Assembly: GCF_002423035.1 (NCBI RefSeq)
Contig: NZ_DIUM01000063.1
Location: 1-11,793, forward strand
Direction of reading: 5' to 3'
DNA length: 11,793 nt
Origin: Thiocapsa sp. UBA6158
GTDB lineage: Bacteria > Pseudomonadota > Gammaproteobacteria > Chromatiales > Chromatiaceae
The translations under genes were made by a program, and so were the position numbers. The notes under the pieces are model-generated. The model saw only the letters and a list, made by a program, of their open reading frames with translations, made no database searches and had not been told where the DNA came from. Below are positions 1 through 7,400 of this stretch, in pieces; position 1 is the first letter of the stretch, and each line of letters starts with the position of its first letter.

Positions 1-2662
1 AGGACATGGCGCCGGTCGCGAAACGTTTGACGATGGCGCTGGCCGGCTCGACCTCCTCGATCGGGATCGGCTCGGGTGCGAACTTCAGCTCCATGAGGCC
101 GCGCAAGGTCAGGAGTCGCTCGGACTGGTCGTTGATCAGGCGGGAGTATTCACCGAAGGTCTCGAAGCTCTTCGCACGGGTCGCATGCTGAAGCTTCGAG
201 ATGGTTTCGGGGGTCCAGACATGATCCTCGCCGCGCAGTCGATAGGCGTAGTCCCCGCCGACATCCAGGTGTTTGCGGTAGATCTGCTCGCGTCCGTAGG
301 CTTGTGCGTGCCAGCGCACCGCCTCCTCGGCGATCTCCTTCAGACCGATCCCTTCCACCTTCGATTGGGTGCCGGTGAAGTAGCGCTGGATAAAAGGCGT
401 GTTCAGCCCGATCGCGTCGAAGATCTGTGCTCCGCAATAGGACTCGAGCATCGAGATGCCCATCTTCGACATGACCTTGAGCAGCCCCTTGCCGATCGCC
501 TTGATGTAGCGCTTCTGGGCCTCTTCGAAGGTCAGCGGCTCGGGAAGATGGGGCAGCAGCGACTGGATGGTGTCGAAAGCGAGATAGGGGTTGATCGCCT
601 CGGCGCCGTAGCCCTCCAGCGTGGCGAAGTGATGAACCTCCAAGGCGGCACCGGTTTCGACCACGATGCCCGAGCTGGTGCGCAGACCGCGTCGGATGAG
701 ATGGTGATGCACCGACGAGGTGGCGAGTAGTGCCGGGATCGGGATGTGGTCGAGATTGGTGTTGCGATCCGATAGGATCAGGATGTTGTAGCCGGCCAAA
801 ACCGCCTTCTCGGCCTGCTCGCAGAGTCGATCGAGCGCCGAGCCCATACCCTCGGCACCCTGCGTCGCGGGGTAGACCATGTCGAGCGTGCGGGTCCGGA
901 ACGCCGCCCCGGCGCTGTACTCAATGTGTCGAATCCGCTCCAGGTCTTGATTGGTCAACACCGGCTGCGGGGTCTCCAGACGCCAGTGCTTGCCGGCCTC
1001 GTTGATCCCCAGGAGGTTCGGGCGTGGCCCGATCATGCACACCAGCGACATCACCAGCTCTTCGCGGATCGGGTCGATCGGCGGATTGGTGACCTGCGCG
1101 AAATTTTGCTTGAAATAGGTCGAAAGATGCTTGGGACGGTTCGAAAGCACCGACGGCGGATTATCCGCACCCATCGAGCCGACGGCTTCTTGTCCCGTGA
1201 GGATCATCGGGCTCAACAGGAATTTGATGTCTTCCTGGGTGTAGCCGAAGGCCTGCTGGGCGTCCAGCAGGGTCGCATCGTCCGGCGACATGGGTCCGAC
1301 ACTGGTCGGCAGCTCGTCGAGTCGGATCTGCGTCTTCTTGAGCCATTCTCCGTAGGGCTTGGCCTCGGCGAGCTGGGTCTTGATCTCGACATCGTCGATG
1401 ATGCGGCCCTGCTCCAGGTCGATCAGGAGCATCTTGCCGGGCTGCAGACGCCATTTCTTGACGATGCGCTCCTCGGCGATGTCGAGCACGCCCATCTCGG
1501 AGGCCATCACGACCATGTCGTCTCTGGTGACCAGATAGCGCGCCGGACGCAGACCGTTGCGATCCAGCGTCGCGCCGATCTGGCGCCCATCCGTGAAGGC
1601 GACCGCAGCCGGACCATCCCAGGGCTCCATCAGAGCCGTATGATACTCGTAGAAGGCGCGACGCTTCTCGTCCATCAAGCGATTGCCGGTCCAGGCTTCG
1701 GGGATCAGCACCATCATGGCGTGCGCGAGCGAGTAGCCGCCCATCACCAGCAGCTCGAGCGCATTGTCGAAGCACGCGGAGTCCGACTGACCTTCCGGGA
1801 TCAGCGGCCAGATGGCGTCGAGATCGTCGCCGAGGATGTCCGAGCGCATGGTGTGCCGGCGCGCGGCCATCCAGTTGACGTTGCCGCGCAGGGTGTTGAT
1901 CTCGCCGTTGTGGCAGATCATGCGAAACGGCTGAGCCAGATCCCAGGTCGGGAAGGTATTGGTCGAAAAGCGTTGATGCACCAGCGCGATGGCGGATTCG
2001 AAGCGCTCGTCGGAGAGATCGAGATAATAGTTGCCGACCTGGTCGGCAAGCAGCATGCCCTTGTAGTTGAGCGTGCGCGAGGACAGCGAGGCCGTGTAGT
2101 AGGAGGTCTGATCGTATCCGGAGCCGCGGATCTCGTTGTCCATCCGCTTGCGGATGACAAAGAGCTTGCGCTCGAAGGCGTCCTGATCGGCACAGTTCTC
2201 GCCCCGAGCGATGAACACCTGTTGGACCAGTGGCTCGGTCGGGAGCACGCTCTTGCCCAGATCGCTGTTGTCGACCGGAACATCGCGCCAACCCAGCACC
2301 CGCTGTCCGCCTTCCCGCACGTGGCGATCGATGATGTCCTGCATCAAGCCGCGCGCATCCGCGTCGCGGGGCAGAAACACCATACCGACGCCGTATTCGC
2401 CGACCGAGGGGAGCTCGAACGAGACCTGCGCACGCAGAAAGGCGTCCGGGATCTGCACCAGGATGCCGGCACCGTCGCCAGCCTTGGGATCCGCGCCGAC
2501 CGCGCCGCGGTGGGCAAGACGTTCCAGGATCTCCAGCCCCTGCCGGACGATCGCGTGGCTCTTGGTATTCTTGATGTTGCAGACGAAGCCGACCCCGCAG
2601 GAGTCGCGTTCGTTGGTCGGGTCATAGAGACCCTGTGCGGGCGGATAGGCACGAAGGCTCAT
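1..2662 (-). CDS. gltB: Glutamate synthase (NADPH-type) large subunit, 5' part, cut by window edge
   Basis: Converts glutamine plus 2-oxoglutarate to two glutamates in the cytoplasm, working with a GltD small subunit expected just beyond the left edge. The frame is open from an ATG at 2662 to the edge, giving 887 codons of a family usually near 1500. A 21-residue propeptide (MSLRAYPP...NERDS) precedes Cys22 in CGVGF, the class II amidotransferase nucleophile freed by propeptide cleavage. The glutaminase domain runs to about residue 430 and includes HQRFSTNTFPTW, HNGEINT and LDRNGLRPARY. The central domain follows (about 480-770, with SMGADNPPSVLS and FAQVTNPPIDPIRE). The window ends inside FATGAMS, the start of the FMN/iron-sulfur synthase domain. 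The start is backed by GAGGT 7 bases upstream and by propeptide length. No frameshift or stop is seen. A long gap separates it from aroB, so it probably has its own promoter. Confidence 0.97.
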   Translation of the reverse strand, partial: MSLRAYPPAQGLYDPTNERDSCGVGFVCNIKNTKSHAIVRQGLEILERLAHRGAVGADPKAGDGAGILVQIPDAFLRAQVSFELPSVGEYGVGMVFLPRDADARGLMQDIIDRHVREGGQRVLGWRDVPVDNSDLGKSVLPTEPLVQQVFIARGENCADQDAFERKLFVIRKRMDNEIRGSGYDQTSYYTASLSSRTLNYKGMLLADQVGNYYLDLSDERFESAIALVHQRFSTNTFPTWDLAQPFRMICHNGEINTLRGNVNWMAARRHTMRSDILGDDLDAIWPLIPEGQSDSACFDNALELLVMGGYSLAHAMMVLIPEAWTGNRLMDEKRRAFYEYHTALMEPWDGPAAVAFTDGRQIGATLDRNGLRPARYLVTRDDMVVMASEMGVLDIAEERIVKKWRLQPGKMLLIDLEQGRIIDDVEIKTQLAEAKPYGEWLKKTQIRLDELPTSVGPMSPDDATLLDAQQAFGYTQEDIKFLLSPMILTGQEAVGSMGADNPPSVLSNRPKHLSTYFKQNFAQVTNPPIDPIREELVMSLVCMIGPRPNLLGINEAGKHWRLETPQPVLTNQDLERIRHIEYSAGAAFRTRTLDMVYPATQGAEGMGSALDRLCEQAEKAVLAGYNILILSDRNTNLDHIPIPALLATSSVHHHLIRRGLRTSSGIVVETGAALEVHHFATLEGYGAEAINPYLAFDTIQSLLPHLPEPLTFEEAQKRYIKAIGKGLLKVMSKMGISMLESYCGAQIFDAIGLNTPFIQRYFTGTQSKVEGIGLKEIAEEAVRWHAQAYGREQIYRKHLDVGGDYAYRLRGEDHVWTPETISKLQHATRAKSFETFGEYSRLINDQSERLLTLRGLMELKFAPEPIPIEEVEPASAIVKRFATGAMS

Positions 2663-2746
2663 GATTGACCTCGCTGATACGAAAAACATGTTGCCGGGGA
2701 TTGTGCAGTCGCGACCCGCGCGCTTACACCTTCAAACCTGTGAGTA

Positions 2747-2775
2747 ATTGTCGCAACCGAAGCCCGACATCACAA
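2747..2775 (-). promoter_or_regulatory. Candidate sigma-70 promoter for gltB
   Basis: Read on the minus strand, TTGTGA (2775-2770, 4 of 6 matches to the -35 consensus) is followed after exactly 17 bases by GACAAT (2752-2747, 4 of 6 matches to the -10 consensus). Transcription would start about 78 bases before the gltB ATG. A short inverted repeat, CGACA then TGTCG, spans the -35 element and could be an operator half-site pair, but five-base arms are weak evidence. This is a pattern match only. Confidence 0.3.
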
Positions 2776-2873
2776 TCGTGTCGTCATTTCGAACGGGGAA
2801 GTCGTTTTACATCGACCGGGAGAGACGACGATCTCGGCCGGGTCACCGCAAGGCCCCGGAGGATAACGGCTTA

Positions 2874-2895
2874 GCAGATGCTATGCCACATCTGC
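2874..2895. repeat. Short perfect inverted repeat in the aroB-gltB gap
   Basis: GCAGATG (2874-2880) and CATCTGC (2889-2895) form a seven-base perfect stem with an eight-base loop. There is no T-run on either side, so it does not look like an intrinsic terminator. It may be a chance palindrome or a protein-binding site; the sequence cannot decide. Confidence 0.35.
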
Positions 2896-3091
2896 CGAAA
2901 TCAATCAGGTCCTGGCCGAGTACGCTCGCTCCGTGCAGAGTCGGTCTATGCGTGCCGAGAGCGCGGACGTTCAACCCTCTACGGCGCCTGCTTGTGCAGA
3001 GGATCGGGCGAGTACGACCGGACGCAGCAACGCCCCACCGTTGTGCGCGAGGCGTTCCGGCCGCTCTAAATCGGTGCGGGTGAGCGCGATC

Positions 3092-4174
3092 TCAGGAAGC
3101 CGCGGCGTCGAGGGTCGCTCGCAGCAGGTGCGGGTCGACGTCGCCCGTGACCAGAGCGTCTCCGGGGTGTTGAAGGAGAACCAGGCGCAGTCGACCGTCC
3201 TGGACCTTTTTATCGACCGCCATGAGCTCGAGAAAGCGATCGGCGGAGAGCTCGTTCGGTGCGGCAACTGGAAGACCTGCGCTGGCCACCAGCCGGCGGA
3301 CCCAGTCGACGTCTACGTCGGTGAGCCAACCCATGCGGGCGGATAGATCGGCTGCCATGCAGATTCCGACCCCGACCGCCTCGCCGTGCAGCCAGTTGCC
3401 GTAACCAGTCGCGGTCTCGATGGCGTGTCCGAAGGTGTGTCCGAGGTTGAGCAGCGCGCGCTGCCCGGCCTCGAGCTCGTCCTCCGCGACGATCTCAGCC
3501 TTGATCTCGCAGGAGCGGCGGATGATGTAGGCCAAGGCGTCGGCATCGCGCGCAAGCAGCTCGGCCATGTGCGTTTCCAGCCAAGAGAGAAAGGTCGCGT
3601 CGCGGATGAGCCCGTATTTCAGAACCTCGGCCAATCCGGCCGAGAGCTCGCGCTGCGGCAATGTCGCCAAGGTCGAGGTATCTGCGATCACCGCTCGAGG
3701 CTGGTGGAAGGCCCCGATCATGTTCTTACCGGACGGATGGTTGATGCCGGTCTTGCCCCCGACGGAGGAGTCGACCTGTGCCAACAGGGTCGTGGGTACC
3801 TGAATGAAGCCGACCCCGCGCTGATAACAGGCGGCGGCGAACCCCGTCATGTCCCCCACCACGCCCCCGCCGAGCGCCACCAGGGTGCAATCACGTCCGA
3901 AACGCGCCTGAAGCAAGGCATCGAAGATCCGGTTCCAGACCTCCATCGTCTTGTATTGCTCGCCGTCGGGCAGCACCACCTCGCCGACGTGATAACCCTC
4001 CAGCGCAGCGCGAACCGCTTCCAGATACAGGGGCGCGACCGTCTCGTTGGTCACGATCATGACCTGCGAGCCGAGCAGATGCGGACGGTAGAGATCCGGA
4101 TCCGAGAGCAGGCCGGAACCGATGTGAATGGGATAAGCACGCGCCCCGAGGGCGACGGTAAGGCTCCAGGACAT
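3092..4174 (-). CDS. aroB: 3-Dehydroquinate synthase
   Basis: Second step of the shikimate pathway: converts DAHP to 3-dehydroquinate in the cytoplasm, using NAD+ and a divalent metal. The product is 360 residues, normal for the family. Visible motifs are DGEQYKT (70-76), the glycine-rich nucleotide site GGGVVGDMTGF (102-112), the PTTLLAQVDSSVGGKTGIN stretch (127-145) and the predicted metal ligands Glu183 (LAEVLKYG), His246 (LGHTFGH) and His263 (LHGEAV). DKK (321-323) lies near the C-terminus. The ATG at 4174 has GGAG (4185-4182) seven bases upstream and gives the usual family N-terminus. The frame stays open another 223 codons upstream, but that stretch runs out of frame through aroK and encodes nothing recognisable. 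It lies 65 bases after aroK, so the two are probably co-transcribed, as in most gammaproteobacteria. All key residues are present. Confidence 0.97.
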   Translation of the reverse strand: MSWSLTVALGARAYPIHIGSGLLSDPDLYRPHLLGSQVMIVTNETVAPLYLEAVRAALEGYHVGEVVLPDGEQYKTMEVWNRIFDALLQARFGRDCTLVALGGGVVGDMTGFAAACYQRGVGFIQVPTTLLAQVDSSVGGKTGINHPSGKNMIGAFHQPRAVIADTSTLATLPQRELSAGLAEVLKYGLIRDATFLSWLETHMAELLARDADALAYIIRRSCEIKAEIVAEDELEAGQRALLNLGHTFGHAIETATGYGNWLHGEAVGVGICMAADLSARMGWLTDVDVDWVRRLVASAGLPVAAPNELSADRFLELMAVDKKVQDGRLRLVLLQHPGDALVTGDVDPHLLRATLDAAAS

Positions 4175-4194
4175 GGCGTTTCTCCGATCATGCT

Positions 4195-4234
4195 GCCCGG
4201 ACGTGAGCGGTGCTCTCGTCCAGGTCTTCCGGGC
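4195..4234. repeat. Inverted repeat in the aroK-aroB spacer
   Basis: GCCCGGA (4195-4201) and TCCGGGC (4228-4234) are perfect seven-base complements around a 26-base loop, filling most of the 65-base spacer between the aroK stop and the aroB ribosome site. In the transcript this could make a stem-loop that leaves the aroB GGAG exposed. The arms are GC-only apart from one A/T pair, so chance is plausible in this base composition. Confidence 0.35.
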
Positions 4235-4239
4235 GCGGT

Positions 4240-4764
4240 TCAGATCTCTTCGGACTCCAAGCGTCGAGAGATCTCCTTGACCACGGAGCTGGTGCCGCGC
4301 TTTTCGGTCGACACGACCATATCGGCGACTTGGCGATAGAGCGGCTCGCGCTCCTCCATCAGCTCGCGTAGTTTCGCGAGTGGATCCTCCGTGTCCAACA
4401 AGGGGCGATTCCGGTCGCGAGCGGTGCGAGCGTACTGCTGCTCCGGGCTGCAATGCAGATAGATGACGACGCCGCGCGCCGCCAAGTCTTGCCGATTCTC
4501 CGCCGACAAGATGACCCCGCCGCCGGTCGCGAGCACGATCCGCTCCTCGCTCACCAGCTCCTCGATCACTTGGCGCTCGCGGGCACGAAAGCCGGTTTCG
4601 CCCTCGAACTCGAAGATGGTCGGGATGTCCACGCCCGTGCGGCGCTGGATCTCCTGGTCGCTGTCTTTGAAGGTGTAGGACAGCGTCTCGGCAAGCTGCC
4701 GTCCGACGGTACTCTTGCCGGCGCCCATCGGCCCGACGATAAAAATGTTCTGTGCGCGCATCAT
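4240..4764 (-). CDS. aroK: Shikimate kinase
   Basis: Phosphorylates shikimate at the 3-hydroxyl with ATP, fifth step of the shikimate pathway, in the cytoplasm. The 174 residues match the compact NMP-kinase-like family. Visible are the Walker A loop GPMGAGKST (11-19), the shikimate and magnesium site DSD (34-36), Arg60 in GFR, the ATGGGV loop (79-84), the lid RDRNRPLL with Arg120, and Arg144 in PLYRQ. Two ATGs stand in tandem (4764 and 4761). Neither has a clear Shine-Dalgarno; the first is chosen because a possible extended -10 puts the transcription start on it. The frame stays open to a TTG at 4890, but the extra residues are unlike any AroK. It sits between pilQ (299-base gap) and aroB (65 bases), the classic gammaproteobacterial order. 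The sequence is complete, with all expected functional residues. Confidence 0.96.
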   Translation of the reverse strand: MMRAQNIFIVGPMGAGKSTVGRQLAETLSYTFKDSDQEIQRRTGVDIPTIFEFEGETGFRARERQVIEELVSEERIVLATGGGVILSAENRQDLAARGVVIYLHCSPEQQYARTARDRNRPLLDTEDPLAKLRELMEEREPLYRQVADMVVSTEKRGTSSVVKEISRRLESEEI

Positions 4765-4770
4765 AAGAAA

Positions 4771-4799
4771 GGTATGCCAGATTTTCGGCGCGCGGGCAA
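4771..4799 (-). promoter_or_regulatory. Possible extended -10 promoter giving a leaderless aroK mRNA
   Basis: On the minus strand TTGCCC (4799-4794), a 17-base spacer and CATACC (4776-4771) preceded by TG with one base between make a weak extended -10 promoter. The -10 hexamer matches only 3 of 6 consensus bases. Six bases later comes the first aroK ATG, so the predicted start of transcription falls on its A. That fits with the lack of a Shine-Dalgarno before aroK, but it rests on a weak match. Confidence 0.28.
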
Positions 4800-4991
4800 G
4801 GGCAACGACGCCCGACCCAAGCGCGGTAAGAAAAACGACGCAAGCGGGGAGCGAGCGCCGGAGCGGTCGATCACAGCCCGATCGAGACAACGCGAGATCA
4901 AGCGCAATCCTCTGAGCTCCATCGGTTTCGCTGCGGGTTGAGGTTGCTGCTCAAGGGCGCGAGTGCAGCATGGCAGGTGTGTCGAGACCGT

Positions 4992-5025
4992 TCGTTGTCG
5001 TAATCGACCCTCGATACGACAACGA
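4992..5025. repeat. Strong 15-bp stem-loop between pilQ and aroK
   Basis: TCGTTGTCGTA (4992-5002) and TACGACAACGA (5015-5025) are perfect 11-base complements. Inside them TCGA (5004-5007) pairs with TCGA (5011-5014) around a CCC loop, with A5003 bulged, giving a 15-bp stem in all. It lies 38 bases after the pilQ stop. No U-run follows in the direction of pilQ transcription, so it is not a classic intrinsic terminator. It may protect the 3' end of the pil transcript, act with Rho, or be one copy of a dispersed repeat. The right arm continues into a short tandem of GACAAC units. Confidence 0.7.
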
Positions 5026-5062
5026 CAACGATCTCGGGCCGTCTCGGAATCTCTGCACGGCT

Positions 5063-7381
5063 TCACTCGTTTCCAACCAGGTCGCCCTTGAGGATCTTGG
5101 GCGTGACGAAGATCAGGAGCTCCGAGTTGTTGTCCTCGCGAGCCTCTCGCTTGAAGAGTCGCCCGAGGACCGGGACATCCCCGATCCAGGGAACCTGCTC
5201 TTTGGCGAAGATCTTGGTGCGCTCGTAGACACCGCCCAAGACGACGGTCTCTCCGTTGTCGACCAAGACCCTGGTTTCGATCTCGCGGGTGTTGATGGTC
5301 GGCGTGCCCTCGACGACTCGGCTGAAATCGGGCTCGTCCTTGGTCACGATCAGATCCATGATGATCCGGTCATCCGGCGTGATCGCGGGCGTTACCGTTA
5401 AACTGAGGGTGGCGTTCTCGAATTCGACGTTCGTCCCGTTCTGAGAGACGGTCGGGTAAGGGATCCTTTTGCCGACCTCGATCCTCGCCTCCTTCTGGTC
5501 GGAGGTAATGACGCGCGGACTTGAGATCACCTCGCCGCGTCCCTCGCGTTGCATCGCCGAGAGCTCCAACTGAAGCAGATAGGAGCCGACCTTGCCGATC
5601 AAGAAGTTCACCGCACCAGCCGGGTCCGTCGCCGGGAGATTCACCAGCAGGGATGGGGCGGGATCTTCGTCGACTGGATTGACGATGATCGAGTTGTTCG
5701 GTTGGCCGGAGGTATTGAGTCCGAAGGGCCCGGCGTCATAGTTTTGGCCTCCAACGAGATTGCCGGGAAGCCCGCCGCCGATGAGCATCTCGTTGTTGTA
5801 CAAGGCACCCATCGAGGTCGCGAGACCGAACCGCACACCCAGATCACGCGTGAAGTCGTTGTTGGCGATGACCACGCGCGACTCGATCATCACCTGCCGA
5901 ACCGGGATGTCCAGACGCGCCACGATCTCGCGGATCTGATTCAGACGCGCAGAGGTATCCATGACCAGCAGCGTATTGGTGCGCTCGTCGAAGGTCACGC
6001 TGCCGCGCCCGGGGGTCAGGATCGAGTCTTTCGTGGATTCGCTCACGGTGCGATCGAGTTGGCGGGTGTCGCGCCCGATCGGGCTGCTGCCCCCTTGCGA
6101 GCTGACCGACGATTGAAGGCTGGATGCACCACGGATGAATGCGGCAATCTCGGCCGCCTTGGCGAACTTGACCGGGATGAACTCCGAACGGATCGGCGCC
6201 AATTCTTCAAGGCGCTGATCGGCGGTCAGGGTGCGCTCCTCATGCCCGACGATCTCGTCGAAGGGGCCGACCATGATGACATTGCCGTCCTGGCGCTTGG
6301 TCAGGTTCTTGGTCTTGAGGATGATGTCGAGCGCCTGATCCCAGGGCACGTTCTTCAAACGCAAGGTGATGTTACCGGCCACCGAATCGCTCGCCACCAG
6401 GTTCAGATCGGTGAAGTCGGCGAGCAGCTGGAGGACCGCCCGGACCTCGATGTCCTGGAAGTTCAGCGAGAGTCGCTCCCCGTCGTAGACGACCTTCTCA
6501 CGCGCGAGACGCTCCTTTTCGGCCGAGGTCAGCGGTCGCAGCTCCAAGGTGAACAGCTCGTCCGTCTGGTAGGCCATGTACTCGAAGTCGCTGCCGGTCT
6601 GGACATTGACCTCGACGTTGCGTCCTTTGGGCCGGGACTCGATCGCCACGACAGGTGTCGCGAAGTCTACGACGTCGAGCCGACGGAACAGGCGCTGCGG
6701 CAGGGCCGCGTCGATGATGTCGACCAGGACGCGACTCCCCTGCTCCCGCACGGTGACGCGGGTGGTTACGCTCGGGAGCCTGATCAGGACACGGCCCTCG
6801 CCCTCTGGACCGCGGCGGAAATCGATGTCGCGAACGCTCGGCCCCGGGGCCGCGCCTCCGTCGGAGGCGGGACGATCCCAAGGTGCGGACACCGGTGCCC
6901 GGGGCTGTGCTCGCGCGGTCGCGGGTGCCGGCGGCGCAGGCCGCGCCGCCTCCGGCTCGCTCCGGGCGTCGATATCCACGCGCACCCGATTGCCTTCGGT
7001 CGTGACCCGATAGGGGACCGAATCGTTCAAGTTGATTACGACACGGGCGCGATCGCTTGCCTCCACCGCGACCAGGCTATGGACCGGACCGACGCCGATC
7101 GGGATGGCTCTGCGCTCGAGTCGGTTGGCGACGCCCTCGAAGTCGAGCGCGATCCGGGCGGGCGACACCGTATCGAAGGTTCGGGGAGCGCTGACCGGTC
7201 CGGAGAAGAGGAGCTGGATCTCGACGCGGTTTCCCGGCTGCGCCGCAAATTGAACGTCGGTGAGATCCACAGCTGCAACCTTTGCCGCGCCGATGGACAA
7301 ACCGAGCAGGGCCGCATACCGGAGCACCCGTCGTAGGATGCCGCGAGGTCCGCGCGGGCTCGGTCGATAGGGGCTGTTCAT
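5063..7381 (-). CDS. pilQ: Type IV pilus secretin
   Basis: Outer-membrane channel through which the type IV pilus is extruded. The 772-residue product is full length. A basic N-terminus and hydrophobic stretch (about 20-37, ending AAKVAA) form the signal peptide. Two AMIN domains, which bind peptidoglycan in PilQ, lie at about 40-137 and 182-265, split by a Pro/Ala-rich linker (145-180). The N0/STN domain follows (304-372, LSLNFQDIEVRAVLQLLADF), then the N1 (NolW) domain (396-490) with a Ser/Gly-rich insert (420-450). The secretin core is at about 605-768, with VISSPRVITSD, VDNGETVVLGG, the PWIGDVPVLGRLF signature and a LLIFVTPKIL end. The ATG at 7381 is 19 bases after the pilP stop, with AGAGG about 11 bases upstream. 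It is last in the pil cluster and needs the PilP lipoprotein to link it to the inner-membrane complex. A pilotin gene is not in this window. Confidence 0.97.
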   Translation of the reverse strand: MNSPYRPSPRGPRGILRRVLRYAALLGLSIGAAKVAAVDLTDVQFAAQPGNRVEIQLLFSGPVSAPRTFDTVSPARIALDFEGVANRLERRAIPIGVGPVHSLVAVEASDRARVVINLNDSVPYRVTTEGNRVRVDIDARSEPEAARPAPPAPATARAQPRAPVSAPWDRPASDGGAAPGPSVRDIDFRRGPEGEGRVLIRLPSVTTRVTVREQGSRVLVDIIDAALPQRLFRRLDVVDFATPVVAIESRPKGRNVEVNVQTGSDFEYMAYQTDELFTLELRPLTSAEKERLAREKVVYDGERLSLNFQDIEVRAVLQLLADFTDLNLVASDSVAGNITLRLKNVPWDQALDIILKTKNLTKRQDGNVIMVGPFDEIVGHEERTLTADQRLEELAPIRSEFIPVKFAKAAEIAAFIRGASSLQSSVSSQGGSSPIGRDTRQLDRTVSESTKDSILTPGRGSVTFDERTNTLLVMDTSARLNQIREIVARLDIPVRQVMIESRVVIANNDFTRDLGVRFGLATSMGALYNNEMLIGGGLPGNLVGGQNYDAGPFGLNTSGQPNNSIIVNPVDEDPAPSLLVNLPATDPAGAVNFLIGKVGSYLLQLELSAMQREGRGEVISSPRVITSDQKEARIEVGKRIPYPTVSQNGTNVEFENATLSLTVTPAITPDDRIIMDLIVTKDEPDFSRVVEGTPTINTREIETRVLVDNGETVVLGGVYERTKIFAKEQVPWIGDVPVLGRLFKREAREDNNSELLIFVTPKILKGDLVGNE

Positions 7382-7400
7382 CGCGCCATGCCTCTGCCTG

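Larger units (their letters stand above)
2663..3091. other. Gene-free gap between aroB and gltB
   Basis: This stretch of 429 bases lies between the aroB stop and the gltB start. I see no convincing gene on either strand: open frames are short, start with weak codons, lack well-spaced ribosome sites and resemble no family I know. It holds a candidate gltB promoter (2747-2775) and a small stem-loop (2874-2895). In many gammaproteobacteria a SPOR-domain (DamX-like) gene follows aroB at this point; no recognisable remnant of one is left here. Confidence 0.7.

Noticed and set aside
926..2668. 580-codon open frame on the plus strand opposite gltB
   Set aside because: gltB on the minus strand is beyond doubt by motifs and continuity. 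The antisense frame stays open because of the GC-rich codon pattern, and its translation resembles no family.
2873..3346. Rightward frame in the aroB-gltB gap with a helix-like start (YATSAEINQVLAEYARSVQSR)
   Set aside because: The start is tempting, but the frame has no suitable start codon with a ribosome site, soon becomes Arg/Ser-rich and low-complexity, and runs antisense into the aroB 3' end.
4764..4780. Sigma-54 promoter at TGGCAT before aroK
   Set aside because: The -24-like TGGCA is present but the -12 GC at the fixed spacing is TT, so the consensus fails.
4175..4843. N-terminal extension of aroB by 223 codons
   Set aside because: The stretch runs out of frame through aroK, looks like an Arg-rich shadow, and the ATG at 4174 has a good ribosome site and the family N-terminus.
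4765..4890. N-terminal extension of aroK from a TTG at 4890
   Set aside because: The added residues are unlike any shikimate kinase, which normally begins a few residues before the Walker A strand, and the TTG has no ribosome site.
4992..5025. Classic Rho-independent terminator after pilQ
   Set aside because: The stem is strong, but the bases after it in the direction of transcription (ACGGTCTCGAC) have no U-run.
5549..7336. 595-codon open frame on the plus strand opposite pilQ
   Set aside because: Same GC-driven antisense effect; the translation is Asp/Arg/His-rich without domain logic, while pilQ has all secretin motifs.
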